Assembly (NCBI RefSeq): GCF_010015585.1
Contig: NW_022985075.1
Coordinates: 248,001-312,000, forward strand
Direction: 5' to 3'
Origin: Eremomyces bilateralis CBS 781.70
Taxonomy: Eukaryota > Ascomycota > Dothideomycetes > Eremomycetales > Eremomycetaceae
DNA: 64,000 bases
Shown: piece after piece, positions 35,224-47,851 of the stretch
Layout: every line of letters starts with the position of its first letter
How positions within the stretch are numbered: the first letter of the stretch is position 1
Translations under genes and position numbers: made by a program
Notes under the pieces: generated by a model
Told to the model about the DNA's origin: nothing
What the model saw: the letters and a program-made list of their open reading frames with translations, nothing else
Databases searched by the model: none

Positions 35224-38200
35224 ATGGTGTTCTGTACCTACTGCGGACAGTCCTTTACTCGGGACGAACATCTCGAACGGCACATTCTCACTCGTAGGTT
35301 TCAGACTGCCCCATCGTCCAACTAGCTAGTCGAACTAGCTCGCATCCTTAAGTCAGGGTTAACTAAGGGTGAACAGATACGAACGTGAAGCCTTTCAAAT
35401 GCCTCACTTGCCATATGTCGTTCGCTAGACGGTAAGCGGCCATATATTCCTGATAGCCTAGCTCTTTGCTTTGGTTTCCACCTTGATGATTTCATCCCCC
35501 GATCGAAAGCCTAGGGGATCATATGAGCTTGGTTGACATGTGCGAGCAGGGACTTGCTTCAAAGGCATTATACCGTTCATGGACGGGATGCCAACAATCA
35601 AGAAGGCCTCCCAAACACGGCCATGATGCCAAGGACCGCTGGTCGGACACCAATCGCTTGCTCGAACTGTGCAAAAACTAAGACCAAGTGTGACAAGAAG
35701 TTCCCCTGCAGTCGGTGTGCTGGAAGGAATCTCAAGTGCACTCTAAGACCGACTCGCCGAGTTTCTCGTCAGAATATACCCCGAGTCCCGTCGGGCGAAG
35801 AAACCTCGCAGATGCTCCAGAAGCCTCAACCACCCGGAGATGGGTCAAGTACTGCCCAGAACGGATCAAAAGGGTCCCCAAATTACTCTTCTGGAAGCTC
35901 TCCGCCATCTCAACAGACAGCCATCCCCCAACCTCTGATTATGCAGGCAATTCAGACACACCAATCACATTCCCGTCCGGAGAATACGTTGCCTTCACCA
36001 AAGGAAGGGAAAGGGACGATTGACGGTGCGCCAACATACTTCGACACCGATTCACCTGAGGCGACTTCAGCCATGCTTGCTGGTGTACTCTCCCCATTGC
36101 CGACACCCACGTCCGGCTTTATTCAACAGACTCCGCTCTCAGGATACGAAGACTTTATCGGCACAACTCGCCCTGATTCCGGGGATGGTTCATCCCCTCC
36201 ATTCCTATTGGACTGGGCATCTGGAATGCATATCCCGGGTGGATTCGACCCAATGACGGGAAACATGATGTTGACGGGAGATATCGGTCTGGATATGCAC
36301 GGAATGACCGGCACCAGTGCAGCTGATGGGATGTATACCATGATCCCCGAGTTCACCCAAGCACTCCAATCAGTGCAAACGCCGATTACCACCCCTCCGA
36401 TACTTGAGGGGTCAATTTCGGAACAGGACACCGTCGGCGGTGGCAGCTCGGGTCCCGGTTCGGCTTTTTATGCATCTTCAACGCCTCACACTCATTCACG
36501 CTCACAATCTCACGCCACCTCGCGTCAAACCTCCATCTCACTTCCGGGCCCGATGATTCCTTCACTTTCGAACACTGGTACCGATGCCAGTTCCAACTCA
36601 ACCCCTGGATCCAACTCTTCCTCATCCTCTGAACTACCTGCTATCATCGCGGCTCAAGATTCTTGGACCTGTTTTCGGTGTCTCCCCACCACCCCACACC
36701 ATAATTGTCCGAAAACAGCTAGACTGAATCTGGAAAAGCTAGAGCAAAGCCTTAAGAATCCAGAAATTTGGAGCCAATGGGGCCCTAGTTGGGATGAGTC
36801 TGAGGTGTATGGTGGTTGCTCGGACTATCTTCAGGCCGTTGGCTTGCATGAATGCACTCGGGACAAGCTTCTCGCGATCACCCAAAGCTTCCTGCACAAG
36901 GCACTCGAAATTCACAAAGACCCGACAGGGACTCCCAATCTATCCAACATCAACCTCAACGGCGCGGCATCTCCGGCTCCCGGCACTTCTAACTTCGTTC
37001 TTCTACCTCCGGGTCGAATACTTGAACACCTGCTCCGCAGCTACTCTAACAGTGTCGAACGTTTCTTTCCCTTGACTCCTCGCTCCACTCTCGACTGCAA
37101 TGCATTGTTATCCCGTCAGGAAACCCCAGATAAGGCTTCTGCATTGCTTTTACTCCTCATGATCTCCGCCGGCGCTTCGACATTGCCTAACCCAGAAGCT
37201 CGGTTTCTTACTGGTGGACTCGTCGAAGCTTGTCGCATTAGTCTTTTCGACCTCATTGAGAAGAACATCATCATGGCAGGAGACTTAACAGTGCTCCACT
37301 CGGCGTTGCTTTTCACCAGCCAAGCCGCATGGTCCGGCGACAAATGGCAGATGGATATTTCTATGGGTCAACGTGGTATGTATACCGCCATGTTGAGGCA
37401 CAGCGGCTATTTGGACGCTGTTCCGGTTAGCCCATCCATTCAAGGAATGGATGTCGAGGCGATTTGGAAGGGTTGGCTTGAGCAAGAGGCCAGAAGCAGG
37501 TGAGTGTTCGCCCCCATATTTTCCGGCGTTTCGCAAGTGGCATTGTTTTTCTTCTGAGGCTGACTGTCGTATCGATATCCAGACTTATGTATTCTTGGGC
37601 GATGATTGACCAAGATCTGTCACTGTTCCACGATACTGCTCCTCTTTTCAATGTTACCGAGTTCGCGGCCGCCATGCCAGATGCAGAGCATCTCTGGCGC
37701 GCCAACTCCGCGGAGGAGTGGTCGACGTTGTTTGAGCAAGTTCACTCCTTTGGTGGCGGGTACTCTTCCGTGGGGTCTGGCGTACGCCCCTCAAGCCTTC
37801 GAGACGTATTTCGCCAGTTCTTAGACGACGAGCTACAGCAAGGCTGCGAGCTTACGCCTCTACACTTCCGTCTCCTTCTGCATCCCTTGCAAGGGCTCGT
37901 GAGCCAATACTGTCAACTGCTCTCTTACTTCTCCTCGGAAAGTTTAAGTGGCCAACGGCGGCACAGTCGTCCAATGTCTGCAGCCTCGACTCACGGACGC
38001 CTAGAAGAGGTCCAATCGCTCTTGCAGAGATGGTACGACTTAGCCAATGGATACGTCAAATCGCAGCCACTATGCCCAGTGATGCAAGCCAACCTAGTAT
38101 TGTTCCATCTTATCTTTCTCAACGCGATAACCAACTTCCACGAGATTGAGAAATTAGCCCGCCGAGAGGCCTTCGACGGAACATATGCCCAGCTTGTTTG

Positions 38201-38645
38201 GCACCATAAACAGTGCATATTTGACGTCGAAGAGGCCATAGTCCACTGTGGACAAGTGCTACGACTTGTTCGAGGAATGCCTAGCGCAATCCGCCCTATG
38301 TGGTGGCAGGCTGCTGTCTATCGGGCGGGGTTGATTCTGTGGGCGGATAGTCTGACCCACACGGAGAACAGTTTGACAACTACACTAGGAAGCAGTGGAA
38401 TCTTCGCTAGCGTGGCAGGATCAACATTTGCTGTCGATGTCCTCTCTCTGGAACATCCGCTTGTCGTAAAATACCTGACGAAGCGTGAAGGTATGCCGGC
38501 GTTGACAAAGCGCGACGGCAGTACTGTGCTATTGGATCATGCATACACAGTACTAACGCATTGCGTAGACATCATTGACGAGGGCGTATCGACTCGATTC
38601 GGAGATGGGCTCAGGAACAAGCTCGAGAGACTCTCTCGAGGTTGA
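35224..38645 (+). CDS. C2H2 + Zn2Cys6 transcription factor, Cmr1/Pig1 type
   Basis: 1,045 residues in four exons: 35224-35293, 35377-35431, 35550-37499, 37583-38645. Two C2H2 fingers lie at the N-terminus (C4, C7, H20, H24; C32, C35, H48, H52), followed by a Zn2Cys6 cluster at C79, C82, C89, C95, C98, C105 with spacing CX2CX6CX5CX2CX6C. A Ser/Pro/Thr-rich linker leads to a fungal-specific transcription-factor middle region (about residues 500-850; EHLLRSYSNSVERFFPL, AWSGDKWQMDISMGQRGMY). This unusual double DNA-binding architecture is the hallmark of Cmr1 (Colletotrichum) and Pig1 (Magnaporthe), activators of melanin PKS and reductase genes. The position near reductase, laccase and PKS agrees. 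The first two introns split the DNA-binding domain. Confidence 0.85.
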
Positions 38646-41600
38646 AAGATCCCATCAATGACAGGACAGGGAAGGATGACTTAGAGGGGGATTGCACCCT
38701 TATTAACGATTCCTATGACTCTCGACCATATTTCTTTCATGGGACGGCAGAGTGGTGGCAATGGGATAATGCCGTGCTATCGGAGGGGTTGGCGAACTTT
38801 GCGTCGAGATATGGGTGCCACTGAAACGCTCCTTTGCCTTAGGTAACGGCCGTTCACGGGTTAATTTGTCCGGCACCAGTCAGAGGAGATACAGGAAATT
38901 GGAGAGCCCAGACAGGGACAAAGATAGAGTCCTTCGGCGACGTCGTCGCGGAATACCACAGCTGATGTGGTGTGCGGAACATAATAATGATCCTAGATTA
39001 CCTGTCAGCTATTTCTTGTTCTGCGGGCTCATCAAATGGCCAAAAAGTAGTCTTGTCAGGGTGGCCTTACACATTGGAGGGCCATGGCTGATTTCTCATC
39101 ACAACTCAAAAGTTCAGGTCTCGCAATTCCCACCAATTGCTGACCGTGAGTGCTTAAGTTAGTGAACGCCTTTCAGTCATTACGGTCGATCTCATGTTCA
39201 CGGCACCGCCAGACTCAAAGCTTGAAGAAAAATCCCGAATGTACACCGTACAGGGTAGAGTTCTCCATGTTGGGCCAAATTACAGTCCAGCGTTGACGCG
39301 TCGTCCATCATCATGGCTCCTCACTCATGCGGTGGAGGAGTGGACAGGATGTCACGAACTGTATTCCGGTCCGCAACCAACTTTCATCGTCCCAACCTCG
39401 TCATTTCAGTATGATTCCACGATGATATTGAGAATCGATAAAAAATAAGACATAGTCGGTCGTGGCTCCTGATATTGAATATGGGTCAACAGAGTTGGGG
39501 ATTATAGAGCGAAGTTGTTGAATCGATGGCTGCGTTGATAGAAGTCGAAGAGGTGAGGATCGGGTTAAGAGCGTGGAGATGATTGGATCGTAGATGAGAA
39601 ACCGACATATGACGTGTATGAGGAGACGAGGAGATCAGGTGATAGATATATCCCATTCTGGAGATGTGGCTGATTCAAAACCATTTCCTGGTGGTAGTAT
39701 TTAAATCCTTCTTGCATGATACGATGTCAACCAGTCTGATTCTATCACGCATAAGATGCGGCATACCTCAAAGAACATGTATGGTCTTGTAAATGTTCCT
39801 TGTGAGCGTTATTAAGCCTTGCTGATAGCAACATGCGGACCATTCACTGAAACCATCGATGGTGTCGATTGAAGATCTTATCTCGATCAGAGGGAGCGGT
39901 GGAATTAATTGATAGCCATTTGTGAGGGAAGACCGAAGAATATATCAAGTTAAGAGGAAGAGCGATTGAATGTGGAATGGCTTGTTTTTGTACCAGTCTC
40001 TTAGGCGGGAAATTGGCATGCGTCCCCTGTTGCATCAGGGATTGTACCATGTTTAGTCTGTTCTGATACCAGTGCGTTCAGTGGGAACTCCACGCTCATT
40101 GCTTTGAGCTTCACCAAACATATACCCTTGTATACACCCACAACGTGTCTGCTGTGCCATGTGTTGACGCGGCTCTGCAAGAGGCTTGGCCTATCACCGT
40201 GCTTCCATCACGATGCATTTGGGATATTCGTATCCACGAGGACCGCATTTCCAGCAATTCGGTTCTCAAAGTCTGTAAGAGCGGAGATGGGGAATGCAGG
40301 CACAGTAACGGCCGTTTAATTGCACGACCACTTTTTCCTAGCACTCCCTCTGTGATGGGCTACAGGTACAACTCTTTACCCAATTATGTTGTAAACAACT
40401 GATTTCACTGGCTCGCCGCAGCCATAGTAGGAGCTATGACATCCGATTTAGGTGACTTAAGCGCAGTGAGTGACAGAAGCATCAGGGATGCATGATAATA
40501 TAACTTCAATGATATGGAAAACAAGGAAATTGTGGCTGTCAGTCACACAAGTGCGATCAAGTTCAATCCAAACAAGGACATCGGAGTATTTAGTAAGGAG
40601 ATTTAAGGAGGACGTTATTGTGACGACATCTTAACCAGTTTCAAAGAAATGACTGAAATAAACCATCAAGGCTTGTATTGCCATACTGCCGTTTCTGCTC
40701 GTTTTCGTTCCACTGGACATTATCATACTCAAGACAGTGGTGGATAATTTTGACCTCTGTCACGGCAAATACACTCATTGAAAAGTTAAGCAGCGGCCTG
40801 GATGTTCAAGTAATGAAAAGGACTGACATTTTTAACCACATTATTGTGCAAATTGATCCCAAAAGCAGCTGACGGTGCTTCCCAAGACACCGTTTCGAGA
40901 TGTCTTGGGGAACAGAAAGATGCAGGAGTAACGGCGAAACAGCCACTTTGCCCGGAGACCTTCGTCACTTCATTTTAATGGATGCTCCTTTGCCGTCATG
41001 AGAATTCCAAGGGCTCAGTTAAAACAATAGCGAGGACATAATGAGGTGCTGGAATGATTTTGGGATATCTGGGAGGCTAAAGACCTCCGCTTCCCCTTTT
41101 CAGTGGCCTCCCACCAAGCTGGCTATAAAGTATCAGCCACCCAGCCGGCATAACAACAGGGCACTGGCGAAAGAAGCATTGACTTAGGCGGGAACACGTC
41201 GTAAAATTGAGATATTTGAGGCAAACCTAATCCTAAAGAAAAAAACAAGAATGGAGGGGACATGTAAGATACTGGAAATTTACTTGGACCTAGGAGTCAG
41301 GCCATTTACTGAAGTCCGGGCCATTCCTGTGGTGATAGGCCGAAATGATTGACTATTCTGGGAGTATTATGAGAAACAACAAGATGCCAATGTCCGATGG
41401 AGATTCAACCACCCGATTCTTGAAGAAGATCTGCTTGGGGAGACAAGAATTGAACACCATCGGGGCAACATGAAGGCCTTACCAGTGTATCATTTAGAGG
41501 TACAGGAGCTGAACTTGCAAACGCATGTCCTAAACATGACGGTAGCGGAGTCTGATTCCCATACATAGATAGAGTACATACCAGGAATAGGTACTTGAAT

Positions 41601-42364
41601 ACCAGATCCACCGAGCCGTGGTGTACAACCCATCGATTCCTTACCAAGACCGCCATTTAGCAAGTCATGAATCCGGGATCCCCCAATATACCGCAACCTT
41701 TGAGTTTCCAGCTTGGAATATTCTGGCAGCACCCAATTAGAGGGTGAGGACAACTAAATCTGAGCAAGGGAGATCTCGGAACGTAGAGACTCGAGCCTCG
41801 TAGCACGAAGCAGTGAGTTGCCCTTGGTGGAACGAGAAGGTCTCGGGACATGGAATGTTACTCGTCCCCTCTTTTCTCCGGAGGTAAATGTGAAATGCGA
41901 CGGAATATAGCGATTTGGATAGGTACTACATGCAGGTGGTGGAGCCGTGTAACGAAAATAACGGCTGGTGGGGATCCGAAGTTAAGTATAGCCCCCAAGA
42001 CTGGGGAACCGGAGAGCAGAATACTGAAGCTTGAATACGGAAGAATTAGAGAACCTAGCTCATAGAACCTTTGCCTACTGAATGCCCCAAAAATCAGAAA
42101 CTGGGGGGCCCAGCCCCACGGCCGGAATGCCCCAATCTGCCCCCTGTGTATCAACCAGGAGTCTCATATCCCAAATCGGGCCCCAATTTTACTATCCGTC
42201 CAAGATCCGCCGCTCAGCCAATTCAGCAATCCATCTCAGACTGCAGATGGTTTCTCGCAATTTTCTCGAGGCCAATAGAGCGAATCTCATGGACCCTGTC
42301 TCAAATAGCGAAGTCCGAAAGGCCGATGTTAAGAGACTCGAATATAGACAATTCAAAGCCGACG
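38646..42364. other. Intergenic interval, no supported gene
   Basis: 3.7 kb between the regulator and the reductase. Short frames only. A hairpin lies at 40,879-40,912. The stretch 41,060-42,090 is moderately GC-balanced and has no coding pattern. Presumably it includes the reductase promoter at its right end. Confidence 0.5.
40879..40912. repeat. Short inverted repeat (hairpin)
   Basis: TTCCCAAGACA, an 11-base spacer, then TGTCTTGGGGAA: an 11-bp stem with one bulged G. Not followed by a T-run; no known role. Confidence 0.6.
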
Positions 42365-42373
42365 TATATAAAT
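42365..42373 (+). promoter_or_regulatory. Putative TATA box of the reductase gene
   Basis: TATATAAAT about 125-130 bp before the ATG at 42496, in the correct orientation. Confidence 0.5.
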
Positions 42374-42495
42374 GGGATCCATAGGGATAAGTCTTCATAG
42401 AGTCATATTACTTCATTTCTTTCTCCACAAACCTTAAACTGCTAATTTCTCAGACCTCCATTTAAACCTCCATATCACCATCTAGCCTCGACACA

Positions 42496-43430
42496 ATGGC
42501 TGTTGGCGTTGAGACAACCCGTGATTCCGAATGCATCCCAAGCTGGAGCTTGGAGGGGAAGGTCGCCCTTGTCACTGGCTCTGGTAAGATACTGGATCAA
42601 GTAAAGCATTAGTATTTCTAACCATAGTTAACAGGCCGTGGTATTGGGCGTGAGATGGCCATAGAGCTCGCGCGTCGTGGAGCAAAGGTTGTCGTCAACT
42701 ATGCTAACAGCGCCGAATCGGCTGAAAAGGTTGTTAATGAGATCAGAGACCTGGGGTCCGATGCCTTGGCCGTCAGGGCTAACGTCGCCAACGTATCTGA
42801 GACCATCGCCATGATGGACCAAGCCGTCGCCCACTTCGGCAAGCTCAACATTGTCTGCTCCAACTCTGGGGTTGTCTCCTTCGGCCACCTGAAGGATGTC
42901 ACCGAGGAGGAGTATGATCGTGTCATGGCCACCAATACCCGTGGCCAATTCTTCGTCGCTCGTGAAGCCTACAAGCACCTTGAGGTCGGCGGCCGCATTA
43001 TCATGATGGGATCTATCACCGGCCAGGCCAAGGGGGTTCCTAGGCATGCGCTTTACTCCGGCTCTAAGGGCACCATCGAGACTTTTGTTCGCTGCATGGC
43101 CATCGGTAGGTCCCCGCACACTCGCCTCCCGGGTATGGCTGTTCAATTATTAACAGACCTTTAGACTGTGGTGACAAGAAAATCACTGTCAACTGCGTTG
43201 CCCCAGGGGGCATCAAGTCTGACATGTACCACGCTGTCTGCCGCGAGTATATTCCCGGAGGCGACAAGCTCAACAACGACGAAGTTGACGAGTATGCTGC
43301 TACCTGGTCCCCAGTAAACCGTGTTGGCCAGCCCTACGACGTTGCTCGAGTCGTCGCGTTTTTGGCGTCTGAGGACGGTGCCTGGATCAACGGCAAGGTC
43401 CTCGGCATTGACGGTGGTGCCTGCATGTGA
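42496..43430 (+). CDS. Tetra/trihydroxynaphthalene reductase (DHN-melanin)
   Basis: 274 residues in three exons: 42496-42583, 42635-43105, 43165-43430 (introns 51 and 59 nt). A classical short-chain dehydrogenase: cofactor loop [11 protein letters not shown], catalytic S156, Y170 and K174 ([21 protein letters not shown]), then [20 protein letters not shown] and the end GIDGGACM. The sequence follows Magnaporthe, Cochliobolus Brn1 and Aspergillus Arp2 enzymes very closely. It reduces 1,3,6,8-tetrahydroxynaphthalene to scytalone and/or 1,3,8-trihydroxynaphthalene to vermelone with NADPH in the cytosol. From memory, the trihydroxynaphthalene enzyme of Magnaporthe ends in Met and its tetrahydroxy counterpart in Ile; this one ends in Met. 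It lies between the regulator and the laccase. Confidence 0.93.
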
Positions 43431-44389
43431 GGGCTATGCTGGAGAGATATTGTCCACTGCAAGAACCTGCACTGGCGTTCGGTGTTTACTCCAGTATTTG
43501 AGTGTCGGTCATCTCGTGGGCCTAGGCGTGGTTAGAGAAATCTACCTAGGTGAATAAAAAAATACTGAATGTGTGGCGCCTCCATCACATCTAATGATTA
43601 TGTTTTAATTCTGTGATGCTCGTAAGAAGAATCAGATAGAGTGACGGATACTGACTCGGCGTTGAATTAATCTTAGAAGCGCTTGAGATTGTGACGCATA
43701 AAATTTTACAATCTATGAGGGGAAGAACCGCGACCTTTGCGAAGATCGATAGCAACCAAGCAACAAGTAAAATGCAACCGAGAGACAAGTTGACACGACG
43801 AACTCGACGGTGAGTCGTAGTAGCATTCCACTAGGGCTTCACAGCTGCTGCTGCCTGCCAAGTAACCCTCTGCCCTGCGGTGCGAGGGTGGCTTTAGATG
43901 GTACTACATCGGAGGGCCTGGCTGGCTGTAATCGGACTTCTCGTCCTTAATGGAACGCCTTTCGAATGAATCTGTCCCAATTGGAAGGAAAGCAAAGCTG
44001 GTGTTGATTACCGTAGCACAATTAGATCTCAAGACTGCAGGATGGGCGGACATGAGCCTAGACCGTTCTTCAAAAGACATGCCTGGACAGGTTCAGGGAA
44101 TTTTTGGAGACTTGTCTATGGCAGTACAACTCCAGACTCAAAAGAAGTAAGTAACTTTGGAATGACTTTAAGCATTGTTTAGCTAGTGGAATCCACATCT
44201 GCAACGACCCCCAACTCCAGGGCTCACAAAAACCAATACTCAATAAATGGCACCAAGGTGACTAGTCCAGGACTCAGTTCGATGCTCTTTTAAATCGCTA
44301 GGCTTATTACTGGGACCCGTAGGCGTGGTAGGAAGAAAGGCGACTGACAAAAGCATTAAAGACGCTCAAAAACAGGGTATGGGAGGTGT
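43431..44389. other. Convergent 3' intergenic region
   Basis: About 960 bp between the ends of the reductase (plus) and laccase (minus) genes. No gene seen. Confidence 0.6.
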
Positions 44390-46249
44390 TCACGCCGTAT
44401 CAATGGGGCCGCCAGGGTTGGTATCTATGTAAGCCTGCCACTTCGCGCAAGTCTGGGAAATCATTTCCGGAATCGGCTTCAGATCTCCAGGTTTGACCAT
44501 GACATTCATGGACAGACCTCCTGAGAGATGCCAAGCGATGTGGCAGTGGAATGGCCAAACACCCGGGTTATCAGTAGTGACTTGATAGACGGCATATCCG
44601 TTCGCCTCAATAATGTGAACGTCGCGGCGCTGGGGGTTATGTGCGTTCACAATGCTACCGTTCCACTTGCCCTTGCCGCTGTCAAGAACAAAGAAGTCGT
44701 AGCCATGAAGGTGCCATGGATGGACCGCAGGAGCATTGTTCTCAATGATGAAGCGGACGGAAGTGTTGGTGCCATAGTTGTAGACATTCAACTGAGGATC
44801 GTCAGGGTAAGAAGTGATGCCTTGGGAAGCGAGGTCGAGGATTGGTTTGTTGAAATTCGTGCGAAAAGTCTGATTGTTGATGCGCCATTCAAATTGACCC
44901 ATCTGGTTTACGGCCAGGGACAGGACTAGCTCCTGGGTGAAGCTAGGTTCTCCAGGCACGATGGGGAACATTGGAACAGACGACATCAGGGGGTCGTTAT
45001 TGCAGGTCGTGGTGTCAATACGAGAGGCTGTGCTGGCAGGCACCTGCTCGGTATCTGCACGGTTGTAGTACACGACCGCGAGCGCCTCCGGATTTCGGGA
45101 TTCCCCGCAAGGTTTGCCCCCAACAAGAGTGGCGCGGACCCAATACAAGTCTCGATTGCCCTCGGTAGCCTTAACAATGACATCGGTACGTTGGCCAACC
45201 TGAAGAAAGATGAATGACAGTTCCAATTGGAATTAGGGGCATGAAACTTACGCCAAGTGTGACAACATCAGTATCGTATGGCTTGATCGGAACAAAGTCT
45301 TCGGCAATCACGGTCATTGTGTGTTGATCGATGGAAAATCGCTGCACGCCATCCGATCCGACATTCAGGAGGCGAAGCCGGTATGATTGGCCCTTGTCGA
45401 AGTGGAATTTTGAGAGCCCGGCATTTGGGGTACATTTTTGGGTTGAATTCAAAGGAATATTGTTGCAGTCGAAGTTGTTCCTGCCATTGATAAGATTATT
45501 GTCACTCTTCGGTGGAATTCTAGATAACTGACACGCTTGTTAGCCAACGTTTCAATTTAAAGGGTGGTTTAGTAGATTACATCCGTTCCGACCATATCTG
45601 AGACGATCTTGCTGTGGTGCTGTCAGACTCGTGCTGCGGAATCTGTGCGTATAACGCACTTAACTCACAAATAAGGTGCATGGTACCAATCGGAGAGCAT
45701 GATAGGGCCGACATCCTCGTCATATTTGTGTTGCGTTGGACCATAGATGATGATAGGACCGACCACACCAGCATTGTACTGAGCAGAAAAGTGAGCATGC
45801 CACCATGTAGTTCCGTATTCCTCGGCTTGGAAGCGATATGTGAGTGAAGCGCCAGGCGCAATCGGACATTGCTGAAAAGGAAGCGTGGTCAGGATCGCGG
45901 GCTACTCTTGCGGAAAAGGTGGAGGACGTACAGAAGTTCCGGAAACCCCATCAAACCACGGCGTTTCTGTCTGGAGGAATCCATGCCTGACGGAAAATTT
46001 AGTCCAATTACACAGCAAGGCTGGGTACGATCTCTTACCAGTGGATGGACGTGCCTTCCTTTGGTGACTCAATCTGGTTATGCACGGTAACTTCAATCCA
46101 ATCACCCCAGTTTGCCTCTATTTGGGGCCCAGGGAACTGTTCATTGACTAAAATCGCATCCCTCTCGACACCATCCGGAGCAATAACCGCACGGGCAACC
46201 TTAGGTTGTTAATAGTGTTTTCAGCCGCTTAACTCCGGACTGGCATACA
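44390..46249 (-). CDS. Laccase (multicopper oxidase), N-terminus unresolved
   Basis: Exons read on the minus strand: up to 46249, 46199-46039, 45986-45932, 45871-45669, 45611-45581, 45527-45252, 45199-44390 (introns 49-60 nt). The copper ligand motifs are complete: [15 protein letters not shown] (split by an intron), [26 protein letters not shown] and [14 protein letters not shown]. The start of cupredoxin domain 1 ([10 protein letters not shown]) lies in an exon that begins upstream of 46249, perhaps at a CAG acceptor near 46,310. A signal peptide is expected, and MKHSIGLLTSIFAFLVLGD at 46964 is the only good candidate upstream, but I could not connect it in phase. Family role: oxidative polymerisation of dihydroxynaphthalene in the wall. 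Divergent from the PKS. Confidence 0.88.
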
Positions 46250-46426
46250 GTGAAATCATATTTCCTGGTGATTCCTGTATTGGGTACGTCGGGCAGATGG
46301 GCGGGGTTGCTGTTTTCGCAGGTCCTGCATGGAAGGGTTATCAAATGCTCGCCATCGGAGGAGAGCCGCATCAACTGCGTACCGGGGGCCCCACGGAGAC
46401 CCATCGGGGATGGGCTAGTGGCCCTA

Positions 46427-46964
46427 TTAGCGTCTGTATCTGAATCGAAATATAGGAGATCCTCCGGAGGCACCAACGACAAATGTCGCATAGACTCCGC
46501 CCGGTAGATCCAGATTGAGTGAACATACATTGTTAGTAAGTGCCGACGGGAATCGTGGTGCATCTAGGTTGCCCCAGAAGGATTTCCCTGCCCATGAAAC
46601 CTTAATGCTCCACTCCTAAGGATGGAATGCATATTGAAGTCGCACCATTTTGTTGGGCAGAAGACACTGTAGCGATCAACCTGCCGCCTGTCTTGATAGT
46701 CTTCCAAACCGATGGGGCCATAGCGAAGATGAAGCTCGGCGAATGGACTCAGTACCAACTCGATAAGGTGAATATAACACGCCTAATAACGGAGAAAATA
46801 AGACGGGAAGAATCATCTGGAGCAGTAAGATTCCAGCTAATGGAGAGAGCCACTGCCTTATAGCAGGCTCTTTTGAGCGCATAATGGCCTCAGCTACAAA
46901 AAATACAGTCTCCCAGGACAAGAAAGGCAAAGATAGACGTCAATAAGCCGATTGAATGCTTCAT
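46427..46964 (-). CDS. Signal-peptide exon and downstream coding-like segment
   Basis: The ATG at 46964 opens MKHSIGLLTSIFAFLVLGD, an excellent secretion signal, and meets a stop after 24 residues; a GTAGCT donor near 46,897 is in the right place. Further down the minus strand other frames show protein-like sequence: ALSISWNLTAPDDSSRLIF, close to the first beta-strand of fungal multicopper oxidases, and then NLDLPGGVYATFVVGASGG ending in TAA at 46427-46429. This could be the true laccase N-terminus, a remnant of a second oxidase, or a separate small secreted protein. The splicing is not solved. Confidence 0.3.
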
Positions 46965-47851
46965 CTGCAAAAAGACGAGCTAAGGTGCCAAACAGTGCCG
47001 CATAACTACCCTGAAAACGAACAGATTCTCGGCAAAGGGGACCAAAAGGCCTCCACAACTAACTGAATGAATTATCATCCAAAACCAACATTGACCAAGC
47101 TGAAGGAGGGCGGCATCTTGCCTTGCAGGTCTGACCTAGTCTAGATCATATCATGCATCTCATGAGCCAGCGAGCCTTCTTCTGACGAATCTGGTACGAT
47201 ACATGGACTGCACCTGGGGCTCTCAATGCGGCGGACAAGTATAGCACCATGTATGCGTTGTTCACTTATATAAAATACCGAAGGCGGAACACGCTGGCGA
47301 ACGGCGACCACACTTTTACCCAGCAAGGCCCGGTGGAATCCAGAGAACAGGCCGGGAATGTGGTGGAGGCTGAGTTCGGCCAAGGTTCCGAGAGGGATCC
47401 CGAATGGTGTTGGTGATCCGCTTGATTTAGCGCTTAGGCCTCCATAGGCCGCTCCGGAAATATCAATATGGCTAGAGCGTATAGTACAATTGCGGGGGTG
47501 AGCAAAAATATCATTGGACTGAATGCTATTCCAAGTTCCTATGAGAGGGAGTGGATGTGGAGAGACATAGAAGTGATGGAGATAGGAGAGAGCAGGAGAA
47601 AGTCGTAAGGATTTAAGGCTGAAATAATTCGGAGGGTCGGTTCACGTGACTCGGGAGCATCATCCCTGTCAAAGTCTCATCGTCATCGTTTTCGATTGCT
47701 TGCAAAGCTGAAAATTCGAGCTTGCGAACACCCCAGTGGTTCTATAGGGAGAAGATAATCCAAATCAAACTCAATCCCGTTCATCCTTCATGATGTTGCA
47801 ACGAAAGCCTTTAGTCCATGTTCATGCTGAATTCTCATTATGTGAATAATA

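Noticed and set aside
41950-42010. Stretch resembling part of a 5S rRNA (GGATCCGAAGTTAAG)
   Set aside because: Only about 15 bases resemble the conserved 5S core; the flanking 5S helices are missing, so chance similarity is as likely.
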